Assembly (NCBI GenBank): GCA_035610365.1
Contig: CM069435.1
Span: 86,833,389 to 86,897,388 of the forward strand
Reading direction: 5' to 3'
From: Aquatica leii
Taxonomy: Eukaryota; Arthropoda; Insecta; Coleoptera; Lampyridae
Length of the DNA stretch: 64,000 bases
The notes beneath the pieces are model-generated. The model made no database searches, was not told the DNA's origin, and worked only from the letters and a program-made list of their open reading frames with translations. Within the stretch, counting starts at the first letter, position 1, and every line of letters begins with the position of its first letter. Position numbers and translations under genes: made by a program. Shown here in pieces: positions 1 to 10,297 of the stretch.

Positions 1-1126
1 GTAATGTATCGTTAGTGTATCAGTTTAATCGTTTTCTAATTTACGTTCTAGTGAAACTCAAATAGATACTTTTAGTTTATATCAGCATTTATTATGGTAC
101 GTTTTCTTTGTTTTTTTGTTGTTGTTGTTGTATAATGTTATTTGTTACAGCAGTGGTACACTAAAACGTTCATTCTATGTACTTTATGATTTCCATTCTT
201 TGTGATGTTTTAAGGTTATCAAATTGATACGATGAAATCGGAGATTTGAACGTGCTCAATAACCAATTAATCTTGGTATGTAATTTTTTCAGTATTTTTT
301 GTGTGTACAAAGTTTCAAAATCTTGGATTGTTAGTTCTGGTTTTCGTTTTTACACAAAGAGGTAGTGAAAAGTTTTCTTATTTTATAGATAATATCCTTG
401 ATTGTGGAGGAACGGCAACAATAAAAACAACCTTTATTGTTCAGGCCTTAACAGATAAAGGTTGTTTCTATTGTTGTCGTTTTTCCACTCTGAAGGATCC
501 TATTCATTAAATAGAAAAATTTTTAATTAATTGGAAACTTTTGAGAGGATTATTATAATTATTTCAATTAATATAAAGTAATTACATGAATAATGTTTGT
601 TTTACTTTTATGTTAATGTGTTAATTTTTGTTATAGACATCAAATGCGTTTACAGCCACATGAAACTGACTACACGAAGATTGTATTATTTATCTTTTGT
701 AAGCATTTTAGAGCTGGTTCTATAATAATGGTATAAATGTCAGTTAAGTTATACTTAATTTGATTGTAAAATGCTGTCGTTATTTGCTAGTATAAATAAA
801 ACTAACAGCCAAATATGTCAGTATTTTAAAATTAAAGCAAGTATAACTAAACTTACATTTATGCCATGATTGTAGAACCACTGGTCCTTAATGATATTGC
901 AATATTTAAAAAAAAAACCTTGATTATACATATTTTATACATTAATGTAACATTTGTAAAATATTATAAATATGTATAAATAACATTTTTAGAATGTTTT
1001 TCTAATATTGACTTTGCAACGTTATTTTGGCCATTAAGACGTTTTTGCAATGTTTTTAAAAATGTAAATATATCTTTTGTAAAACGTTGAAAAAAACATT
1101 TCAAAAATGTTTCCTTGTAGATTGGG
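1..1126 (+). mobile_element. Terminal-repeat element, copy 1 (left part cut by window edge)
   Basis: Bases 1 to about 395 match 34,880-35,310 closely by eye, so this is one copy of a dispersed element. Its right end, about 1,000-1,126, is the reverse complement of the left arm of the short element at 43,417-43,731, including the terminus that reads TTCCTTG...GATTGGG. Joining the left end seen at 34,411 with this right end suggests a full element of roughly 1.6 kb. No transposase is visible, only short fortuitous ORFs. A palindromic MITE is nested at 715-880. The superfamily is not resolved because no clear target-site duplication is seen. Confidence 0.6.
715..880. mobile_element. Palindromic MITE nested in the 1-1126 element
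   Basis: The two halves are inverted copies of about 60 bp around a short AT-rich loop. The left arm begins TGGTTCTATAATAATGGTAT and the right arm ends with the near-exact reverse complement (GTAGAACCA). Total length is 166 bp with no coding capacity, typical of a foldback MITE. The target-site duplication is not clear. Confidence 0.65.
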
Positions 1127-1128
1127 GA

Positions 1129-1653
1129 AGACAGCAACCGGCAGTCGGAAAAGTTTTAGGACTACGTGGTGACGGACGCTTCGTTTTCTATCTGGTCACC
1201 AAGAAATACTCACGTGTCAAGCCGTTATACAAAGATCTGTAGCGAACATCATGGAATCTCAAGAGAGAAATGGAGTTCCACCATGTTAAGAAATTGGCAG
1301 TACCCAAGCTTGGTTGTGGCTTAGATCAACTGAATTGGAGGACAGTTCGAAACATGTTAGAGGTCGTCTTCCGAGGAACAGGCATTCAAGTGTTGGTCTG
1401 TAGTTACCAACCAAGGAGAATATTGGGTCAGGAAAAGTCCATTGACTGTTACTTTTATGGTCAAGGAAGTTGCCGAAATGGAGAAAGCTGCCGCTATCGC
1501 CACGATCCTTTTTACCGGTGGCGCATCCAGTCTCCTGTTCTAGGACAGAACAGTCCTAAGAAGGGGGCAGTGAAACGTTCGAGAAGTTATTTGCAAATTC
1601 AAGAGCCTGCCAGAAGTTGTTATCCATCTTCTAGAAGATATACCGAAAGATAG
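1129..1653 (+). pseudogene. Broken macrodomain (OARD1/TARG1-like) joined to a CCCH zinc finger
   Basis: The frame starting AGA at 1129 encodes the C-terminal half of a macrodomain of the OARD1 (ADP-ribose glycohydrolase) type, including FVFYLVTKKYS, then LAVPKLGCGLDQLNW and an amphipathic tail. A single in-frame TAG at 1240-1242 interrupts it. The same frame then encodes a perfect CCCH finger, C-x7-C-x5-C-x3-H, at about 1447-1505, and a basic Ser/Arg-rich tail ending at the stop 1651-1653. The N-terminal half of the macrodomain is absent, and the coding match begins two or three bases after the terminal repeat of the transposon at 1-1126, so the transposon probably split or truncated the gene. 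Macrodomains bind or hydrolyse ADP-ribose. The fusion is unusual and could be host-derived or carried by another mobile element. The stop and truncation argue against function. Confidence 0.6.
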
Positions 1654-3229
1654 GGAACACTCGAGAAGGATTTCCAAATGTGTATAAATATCGAAGAAAC
1701 AAATCGTAGGTCAGTTATTGCCGTAATGCGAATACAGCAGTGTTAAAAAGATTATCAAGTGGAAATAAATCGTTAGCACGCGTGTGTCTACATAAATATA
1801 CCGAGAATAATCGTGTACGTGATCCTTAGTGTAAACAAGTGTGTAAAGCTATCCGTGGACTTTATCTTATCTTAATTAGTGTAAGTGTTTTTATTAAATA
1901 TTATTAGATTTAATTAGTTCGGTTAATTTACAAGTGTACATATTTCTAGTATAAGTAAAATATTTTTAGTCGTTTTAATAAATTAGTAGTTTTAATAACA
2001 AAATTCGTAACAGGACAATGTTTTACGCACAACTTCAGAAACGACGAAAAAATACGACCGTGATTTCAATAAACCGTTGGTTGTTATTTGTTAGTAACAT
2101 GAATTGTTTTCAACATAAGTTTTAATAAAATTTGAAATGGAGCGTCAGTTACTAAACGCTAAAAATTCTACCCAAAATATCAGTACAAGCTGATGAAGCT
2201 GTGTTGGGGTTAATTCCAAACAAGTCTAAAAACCAATATAAAACGGAGTTTTCATTTTGGGAAGCTTGGACGAAAGAAAAAAAGTGAAGGTTATTAATGA
2301 GACCGTATTTCGTTATTGTTAATTTTTTTAATTTTATTTAAGAGGTGACTCGTCAGGCGCGCCTGCACTACAGTCTTTTTGGTCCTTTATTGCACCTCCG
2401 ATTTATTATTCCCTCAGCAGTCAAAGACGTCCTGATACTTATTCCCATGGGCTTTTTTCAACTCATCATTGGTTAGTCTTGGTTTACCGAGAATAGCAGC
2501 AACTTCAGCTGAAAAAACAGACAAATATTTATTCAAGGTCAGCTATCTGTGGCGCCTGCGCCCATAGATTCCTGCACTGGTACCGTTGAAATTTTTGATC
2601 TTATCTGTGTATCAGATAGTACCTTTAATCGCGTCCGGGTAAATGTTTTCTGTCTACTCGTCTCGTGACGGTATTATCACAATTAATAATAATAATCTTT
2701 TGTGAAGCCAGTTCTCATAGTTAATTTTGTTTCTTCACGCAGCATGTTGTATATACTCGATTTGTTTTTTCCGGTAATTGATTCATTAATCTGCAGTCTG
2801 TATGCTGCTTGTCTTGCTTCCATTATTACAACCTTTTTGAAGTCGGCCAGCACCTGGAGATTGATCCTCGAGAATCCAAGGTGCAGTTGGTTTGCTAAAG
2901 TTTTCGCTTTCTTCCAGAACCTCTTGGGTTCCTTTCGAATCCGGTTTAGTGTTAACCACCCGCCATGTTTCGGTAATGATATTTTTCTGTACCTATATTT
3001 TTTTCAGTAGGGTAGTCGGCTCCAGTACTGTTTCCGGGAATCAAGAGATAACCTTTTTGTCCTCTCCAGCAACTCTCTCTCAATATGCGAATAAATCTTT
3101 CACCTTTAGCTATAAAGCGAGAGGACATTGATTTTCAAATTGTGAGCAATCAGGCGAAGTCGCATAATTAAGGCCAACAGTAATTTTGTGATTCAGTAAT
3201 CATAAGGTTGTTGATTTTGTTTTTTTCCT
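1654..3229. other. Mostly unassigned; weak minus-strand coding remnants
   Basis: No gene could be supported. 1,660-2,110 is AT-rich and could be the tail of the macro-CCCH transcript or a long terminal repeat, but no paired repeat was found. On the minus strand, 2,700-3,010 reads as a lysine/arginine-rich helical stretch and 2,450-2,560 as a short lysine-rich stretch. Both look like eroded retroelement coding sequence that I cannot assign. Confidence 0.3.
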
Positions 3230-5574
3230 TTCTACGGAACTTTAGACCCTTACCTCCACAAGGTTAAAGGTGGACAACGACTCACAAGCTATAAGTCTAA
3301 CCGTTCTGGCAATAAGCTACTGCAAACGGCTAAAAAGGTATCAGGCATCTGTTTATCCTCCACTCGGCACCCCACAAGGGTTGCGCTCTACGTTTTCTAC
3401 TCCTTCAGCTTCCACCAAGCGTCGTCGTGAAAACGACGGCGACATCTTTGAAGATACCAACACCTTGCCTGACAGCATTGAGCAATCCTTTGACTCTGAT
3501 ATCCTGCGTCTTACAAAGGTAATTCTGCTAACAAGATTACCATTTCCAAACAATCAGAAATAAGTGACATCGCCAGCAGACTTCAAGGGACCTTTCAAAA
3601 ATCAATAACACCCCGTTGCGTTTCGCAGCAAACTGCTGATATCACCAACGCTCTTGCGGGGATGCAGACAGCTTTGCAATCACTTACTGCCAAACTATCC
3701 ACAACCGTTGTTGCTACACCTCCTACCCAACTATCTTATGCCCAAGCGGCACGTTCCAAAATCGTCAAGAAGGTCAAAGTACCTTCAGATCGCATCTGTT
3801 TCCAGGTCGACTGTCGTCATAGTTCCTAAACCCGATTCTCCCTTAACTTTTAGCTGCGCACACTTTTTGAGATTTTGTGATCGCTGTGCACACGTATTTC
3901 AGTGCATGCGTGTATATTCGTGTAAAGCAGTTTGACGAATTTAGATGCAGCGAGTTTGTTCGTTAATTAATATTATAAGTAAAACTCTTACAGTAGATAT
4001 TTATAAAATTAATATAAATATTTAGTTAAAACAAGTATTCCGATACGCCTTTCACAGAATGCTAGGTACAACCAAAGGTACAACTAAGTGTAAGCGCCTG
4101 ATTATGCTAAACATATTGCGCAAAGTCAATTCTGCGGGATAGAACACGCTAGACGCAAGACGCTTAAACGTAAATATAACCTAGCACACATTTTATTTTA
4201 AAACAAGACACGAAAGTACTCGCTCGTAGCGTATGGAGCACATTTTTACGAATATATACGTGTAGAGCAGCAAAAGGGTTAAAGACTGCCGATGACACAA
4301 ATACGACTCTTATAAAAGTTCTAAATCCCCTAAAGTACAGTCTTAGATTAGATCGTGTGATCAAGACGGGCAAAAGCTTTATTTGACTGGAATCCGAGAA
4401 ATCGAATCTTACAAATATACTTGCGGCCATCTTCGATAATTAAGCCCCAAGGCAAGTCGTTCCTTCAAATTTCTATGCTAGATGTTCTTTCAAACCTTTT
4501 CCCAGAGCAGGTGAAAGAGCTAGGCTATCATCTCGCAGAACTTCCACGACGCTTCCGATGAAGTGCTTCATCTCGCCAATGAGCACCTCAAAGTTCAGTT
4601 CCGCTTTGTTCTTAGAGACCAAGCAAATTGCCATTGAATCTTTGAGGTCCAACTGGAAGTTCGACGATACCTTTTGGCATTGCGTCGTGTGTACATGGAA
4701 TGCGTATCGGGTAAATGACCATATCCGAGTTACTCGCTGTTTCAAATGTCCACCTTTTCTCCGACTGTAAAAGAACCTTACAGTGAGGTCATTAAGTTGA
4801 AAAGCACAAGACAAAGTCATGCCTCAACTTTAGTCGAGACCCGACATGCGCAAACTGCGCTCGCTTTGGCGATAAAAAAGACGTCAGCAAGCATAAGGCG
4901 ATCTTTAACACCTGTCCAGCGTATCTGAAAAGGCTCGACGATAAAATATTAAACACCGCGATTGTGGACTTTGAGAACACTCAATTAACTTTGAGGTTCG
5001 CGCAAGTGAATCTTCGCAACTCACGTGTTTGCAACCTTTGAAACAATGACTTTATGGACACACTACTGACCCAAAAGCCATGGTTTGGGGTACAAGCTCG
5101 CTGGTGCGGCTATACCTATCAACATGATTCTCTTCTATGTGTACGAAGCCTGTCGGAGTAATGACACTCAACCATTTAACAAATGACTGCAATGCAGTAA
5201 CTATGATTACGGTTTAAAACACCTTTTTGGCAATTGTCGGCGTTTATTGGCCGCCGGGTGAGGATGTTTGCAGTTATCTCAAACACTTAGACAAAATTCT
5301 TGATGAACTAAGAGACATTTCTATTATCATAGCTGATGACTTCAATTCGAAATCGCCTCTTTGGTATTTTCCGGTGACCGACGAACGAGGGCGATGCGTG
5401 AAGAACCTCGTGGGTGGGCGTGACTTCTGTGTTGTTAACAAACAACATCGCCCTTTCAGTTTCCCCAGTCATTTAGGTTCAACCAATATAGATGTTGCTT
5501 TAGCATCCCCTTGTTTAGCCAGGAAAATAAAAAACTGGCAAGTTATTCTAGATGTGATAGAAAGTTTATTTTAA
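3230..5574 (+). mobile_element. Degenerate non-LTR retrotransposon (R1/I-like): gag remnant and EEP endonuclease
   Basis: Three coding remnants lie in retrotransposon order on the plus strand. About 3,270-3,830 carries a Ser/Thr/Arg-rich gag-like stretch with the SYAQAAR motif usual in LINE ORF1. About 4,840-4,940 encodes a CANC...H...C zinc-knuckle end of ORF1 (TCANCARFGDKK, then FNTCPAYLKRL). 5,227-5,574 is an endonuclease/exonuclease/phosphatase piece of ORF2 with YWPPGED, an IIADDFNSKSPLW block (usual GDFN box, with D for G) and the late STNIDVALAS box. Stops and frameshifts separate the pieces and the reverse transcriptase is missing downstream. It is dead. Confidence 0.7.
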
Positions 5575-5639
5575 CGTGGAATCTTTTTTTCATGACGTAG
5601 TTGTTTATTAGTTTTACCACGTGTGGTGGATAATATTGT

Positions 5640-6130
5640 TTTATCATTTTGTATACTAATCCCTTTTGTTCGCACTGTAAAAACCGTGTTTTGTTTTTTG
5701 TTGAAACTTAGCACATTGTCCGTATCTATCCTGGTTACGTGCTGAATATTATTAATTATACGGTCTTTGGTGCTGTGTAGTGTCGTCTCTTTTTTTAAAT
5801 CCGAACTGACAGTCGTTTTTTAGCTTTAGTCTTTTCTCAATTTTTTAAATCTTGTTTAATATCATTTTTTCGGCCAGTTTGCTGAGCATCGATAGCAGGT
5901 TTATCGGATGGTAACCGTCCGGTGGTTTGCTGTTTTTTCTGGGTTGCGGTATGAGTATCACCATCGTGGTTTGCCGTTTCTCCGGACAGTGTTGCGTTTT
6001 AAAGATGTCGTTAAAGATGTAGCTTAATAATTGTACAACGACCTTGATGAGTAGGTTTTCCATTGTCGATCTAGTTTTCGTCGGGTGCTTTGTCATTCCG
6101 TAATTATCGTATGATTCTTCCGGTGTGATC
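5640..6130 (-). mobile_element. Non-LTR reverse transcriptase fragment
   Basis: Read on the minus strand, 6,096-5,845 encodes the first blocks of a LINE reverse transcriptase: FKTQHCPEKRQTTMVILIPQ, then DGYHPINLLSMLSKLAEKMI, which match the usual 'P..W....V.PIPKPGK...YRPISLL...K..E..I' pattern. Similarity resumes to about 5,700 (QFGFKKRDDTTQHQ) after an in-frame stop. The catalytic FADD box is not present. The opposite orientation to the endonuclease fragment just upstream shows that it is a separate insertion or a rearranged piece. Confidence 0.7.
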
Positions 6131-6356
6131 CTCTGTAATATTAAAACACGCTGACGGGCATTTTAAAAATCAAATTTAGTACCACCCTTGTTGTTTGATT
6201 TTTCTTGCTTAATGGCAGCAACCCCAGTTTGCCTTAAATAATAATAAAATAGTTGTGGGTGTTATTGCAACTTAGTATTAACACCCTGTCTAAAAAGGCC
6301 TCATACGAAAAAAACGCGTTATGTATAAGACAATCTTTGGTTCCTTTTTGAAACAA

Positions 6357-7352
6357 CCCACACAACACAAACCTATCTGTTAGATGTCCAGTAGCTGTAC
6401 TTGCTAGATAATGTGACCATCCAAGAGACATCTAGCTAATGCTTACTACATACAGTGGATATCTTGTGGACGTCCAGTTGTCACAAACCTAGATGTCCAG
6501 AGGATGTAATCTGTTAATATCTAGTGGATGTTTATAAGTATGTCTTATGGATATCCATAATTATACTTTCACAATATCCACTGTATATTCTATCAGTTTA
6601 TCCTGTAGACATCAATAAACAGTTTTTTCAATATCCAGAAGATATTCTATTATTATCTATGGAAGTCTGCAGTGAATGAATGCATATGGAAATAATGGAA
6701 ATTCAATTTAGTTAATTAATCGATATATTTTGTTACTGATACATGAACTTATTTTCTTATTTTTATAAAAACGAGCAACACAATGTACACAAATTAAAAT
6801 TACAAATACTTTTAGTTTATGAAATTAAAACACAGACGTACAGTAATCGACAAATGACGGCGCGTCTACTACAAAAAACGCGGAAACACCGGTAACAGGC
6901 GGTCACGTTAACTTTTTATCTCCCTCAGTTCAATGCAAACTTAATTTCTCTTTCATGCGACCACGTGACAGATCGTTAAGTTGCGGGCGATTTTACCGAC
7001 CGATCGCCAACGCAGCATGTACATTGAAAGATTGCATAATTGAGTTGCTACAATTATCACCAGAGGGTGTTAATGTATTTTTTTCATGCTAAACGTTTTT
7101 TCATCAGGTACTTTTATTCAAATAATGTAACGGGTTTTTTGTCGTTTCAAATAATGTTTGATGCTGATTTACTTATACGGATTTATAATTTTTCAAAATA
7201 GCTATAGCCTGGATATCCACTATCCATTTGTCAATTACATCTACTAGATGTTGTTTAAAGCATATCTCATGGACATTCAGCCAATGTCTTGGATATACGT
7301 ACATTAGTTAGCCTTTGACTGGATGTCCACTAGATATTGAGTGTTGTGTGGG
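6357..7352. mobile_element. 1-kb terminal-repeat element with TGGATATCC-type internal arrays
   Basis: The element is bounded by the inverted repeat CCCACACAACAC (6,357-6,368) and GTGTTGTGTGGG (7,341-7,352). Just inside each end, at 6,375-6,665 and 7,205-7,340, many degenerate copies of a self-complementary motif around TGGATATCCA, TGGATGTCCA and CTAGATGT recur in both orientations. The middle (about 6,820-7,070) is more GC-rich and non-repetitive. There is no transposase ORF. Target-site duplication is unclear, so the superfamily is open. Confidence 0.65.
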
Positions 7353-8493
7353 AAGTGTATAGTTTTTATTGATTCAGGTAAAATACGTTTGAAAAAATGC
7401 CAAGCAAAACTGCTAATATTATGAATTTGCCACATCCAGAAGCTCTTTCATTAGACATTGTCTGTGGCATTAAAGAGACATGGTGAAGGGCAAATTTCAA
7501 CGGTATCAGAAGAGCATTTGTCCGACAACATGAAATTAAAAAATAAAACTGCAAGAATGTTGACTGGTATGTCAGATGAAAGAAGTGAGAATAGTTTAAT
7601 GGAAAACTCTTGCAATTTGGAAAATATTTTAGTGGAAAATTCGACAATTGTTGGTTTATTTTTGTAAATACTTTAGAGGGAGTTAAGAATTTATAACTGC
7701 TTAGTATAACTCCCTTAGGAAGTTATGAACATGTTTACAGTTGCGGTTTAAGCAGAAGCGTGTCTAGTGAAAAATACATTTAAGAGTCTTTGGAATACTT
7801 TTAAAAACCGTAAAAAAAGTTTAGTTTTATATTAGCGGATAACACAGTCGCGGCAAACTGTATTTTTTAATTTACATTTCTGACGTTTATATTGACATGA
7901 GCTAATCTAACCTTTAATTTCGTTGTGACTATCCACGTCTTTATGAAGCGCTGTTTCGCTTTTTTCTTAAATTTTTAATTAATTTACTTTTTCATGAATA
8001 AATAAAAGAAATTAATTAGCAAATAAGTTTCACTCATAGTATAACTCATTCGCATGCAGCGCTTGGCCTCGTGCTGAATTAATGTTCGTTAGTGTACGTT
8101 TACACATCACGCGTAGCCGGATGAACCCTAGTGAGGCTGAGCAGAGCTGAGCAGTAGAAGACAGATTGGTTTGTGTTTTGAAGTTGTTTCATCCGAATAT
8201 CATGGATATCAAAAATGCTATTTACTAAATATATATGTCACCACAATATCTGATCAAAAAATCTACATCTGAAGGTATTTTCTCTATTTCGACATAAGAA
8301 TTAGTAATTCTTACACTAAAATCCGTGTAAAAATTCGAATTTTAGAAATGTTAGTTATTTCAAAGTTTGTATTCCTGCATCGTAAATTGACATTACATGA
8401 AAAAGAAATCAAAATTATTGTAACTTAACAATTGAAATTCAAATGTTGATGCCAAGATAAAATAAAGACGTCCTATTAATTCAAAGTTATTTA
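7353..8493. other. Intergenic, nothing supported
   Basis: AT-rich sequence with short open frames on both strands around 7,366-7,670 that have no recognisable domain and no convincing splice context. No RNA gene or regulatory motif stood out. Confidence 0.4.
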
Positions 8494-8501
8494 CTTGTAA
8501 A

Positions 8502-8895
8502 CAGTGTTGAAAATAGATACTTTTTAAATTATATAGATACAGATAAATTTTTTTTGTTTCAAAAATTATCTAGTATTAGATAATATATAAAATATTCAAA
8601 CTTTATATAGATAACAGATAATAGATGAAATAATCTAGGTAGTAATAACGATAGATAGAGTTCATTTGAAGAACTACTATAGAATGTGGGAAATTACTGA
8701 AGAAAAACATACATTGAATTTTACGAAACACTGGATTCTTTATAAATTTTATTTAAACAATTTAAATAAAAAATTATATATATACAGATACATATAACTT
8801 ATATATTTTTGATTGTATCTAGATACATATAAATAGATAAAAAATATGAATCTAGATTAATTTATATAAATTTATATAGATAATTTACAACACTG
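8502..8895. mobile_element. hAT-type MITE with 8-bp target-site duplication
   Basis: It starts CAGTGTTGAAAATAGATA and ends TAATTTACAACACTG, a CAGTGTTG/CAACACTG terminal inverted repeat of the hAT superfamily. The flanks are identical 8-mers, CTTGTAAA at 8,494-8,501 and again at 8,896-8,903, which is the hAT duplication length. The 394-bp interior is AT-rich, full of ATAGATA-like repeats, and non-coding. Confidence 0.9.
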
Positions 8896-8903
8896 CTTGT
8901 AAA

Positions 8904-10297
8904 GGTATAAATAGATCATTTCGTATGTGATTTTAGGTTACCACAAACTTCAATATGTCAAAGCGTAAGTGTTGCCAATTCAATAATACACAAAAGTTTC
9001 CCAATGTGTGTTTAAAATTAAAATTGTACAGAAAATATTAAAATTGAATCAAAGTAGAAAAAATAGTATAAAATACAAGTCATAGAATACGTTTCAATCA
9101 CTCGACCGCTTCATAAACTCGCCGCTGCGCGGCTCGTGTAAAAAACCCGATCTCGTGATTGAAGCGATCGGTGGCGGTTCGCTGGAGTTTTCGCAAGCGA
9201 CAGGCCAAGACATAATTTGTGTTGAATAGTAGTTTTCCCGTCGTTCGCCTCGCCGGCGAAGGTTTCTTGTTATGCGTATTTCATTTATTTACACGTTATA
9301 CGAAACGTGTCTGTTTAATTCGATTTATCTCGGCGCAGCTACTGACTTTTTCAGAATATACTTACAATACTAACATTAAAAATCAGATAGTCGACTTTTC
9401 TGGCGAATGAAGAATCACCAGCGAACGATTATGAATACGACTGTTACTTTAGTACACAGGCAAGAGTAGAAACCTTGCTTCATTCTGAGTTGTAAATATG
9501 ACGCTACAGCACTATTCAATTTAACTAAATCAACTATTAAAAGTTTAACTTTTTAGTGATAACTATTATGCGTTGTATAAATAATCTGAGGATGTTTTAC
9601 GGTACAATAGGCACTGTATGGTACAACCTGGAAGTGTCTCGATTCATTATCAGTTTTTTAAATTTAGCTTTGGTCCATAGACAGCGTTACTACTATCATT
9701 GCTACTACGAACACCAGTTAAAAAAGATATATAAATAATGAATTTATTGTACTTTTTGATTTACAAACAGACCTACCATTATAAGTATACAATGCAAATA
9801 AATCACACTTGTTTTTTGATTGATAGAATCAAAATAAAAACCCAATCTCGTACAACGTGAAACACTAAAACACCTATAAATAGTATTTATAATTATAATC
9901 ATTACCCCCAAAAATTCAAAACGGTGTGTAAAACGGATACAATTTGTTTTTGGAATAGGTGAGTAATTATACTATACATAAGATACTTATTCTAATAGTT
10001 TTTTTAAACGGAACAAAAAATAATCTAATACCATCCAGCCTTATTTAATGTTTGTATTCAACTTACCTAAACGGAATTTAATTCGTTTAAAGCTACGACT
10101 ATTATTATTTTTATCACAAACACTTGCGGGCTTGTTTTTTTAATCGACTAAATGAAACAAAGCCCCCCGATTACCTAATAAGGAATGGCATTTCGTGGTC
10201 TTCTTTTCCCCGAGTTTTACACAAAGACGGCCATAATAAAACAGTAAAACAACAAAAAAACAATTTCCTATTTAAATTAAAAAGATTAAATAAATCA
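8904..10297. other. Intergenic with a small GC-rich patch
   Basis: Mostly AT-rich. The exception is 9,110-9,260, which is locally GC- and CpG-rich, holds the palindrome GCCGCTGCGCGGC and reads unlike its surroundings. It could be a promoter/first exon or a transposon end. No coding or RNA gene could be supported. Confidence 0.35.
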
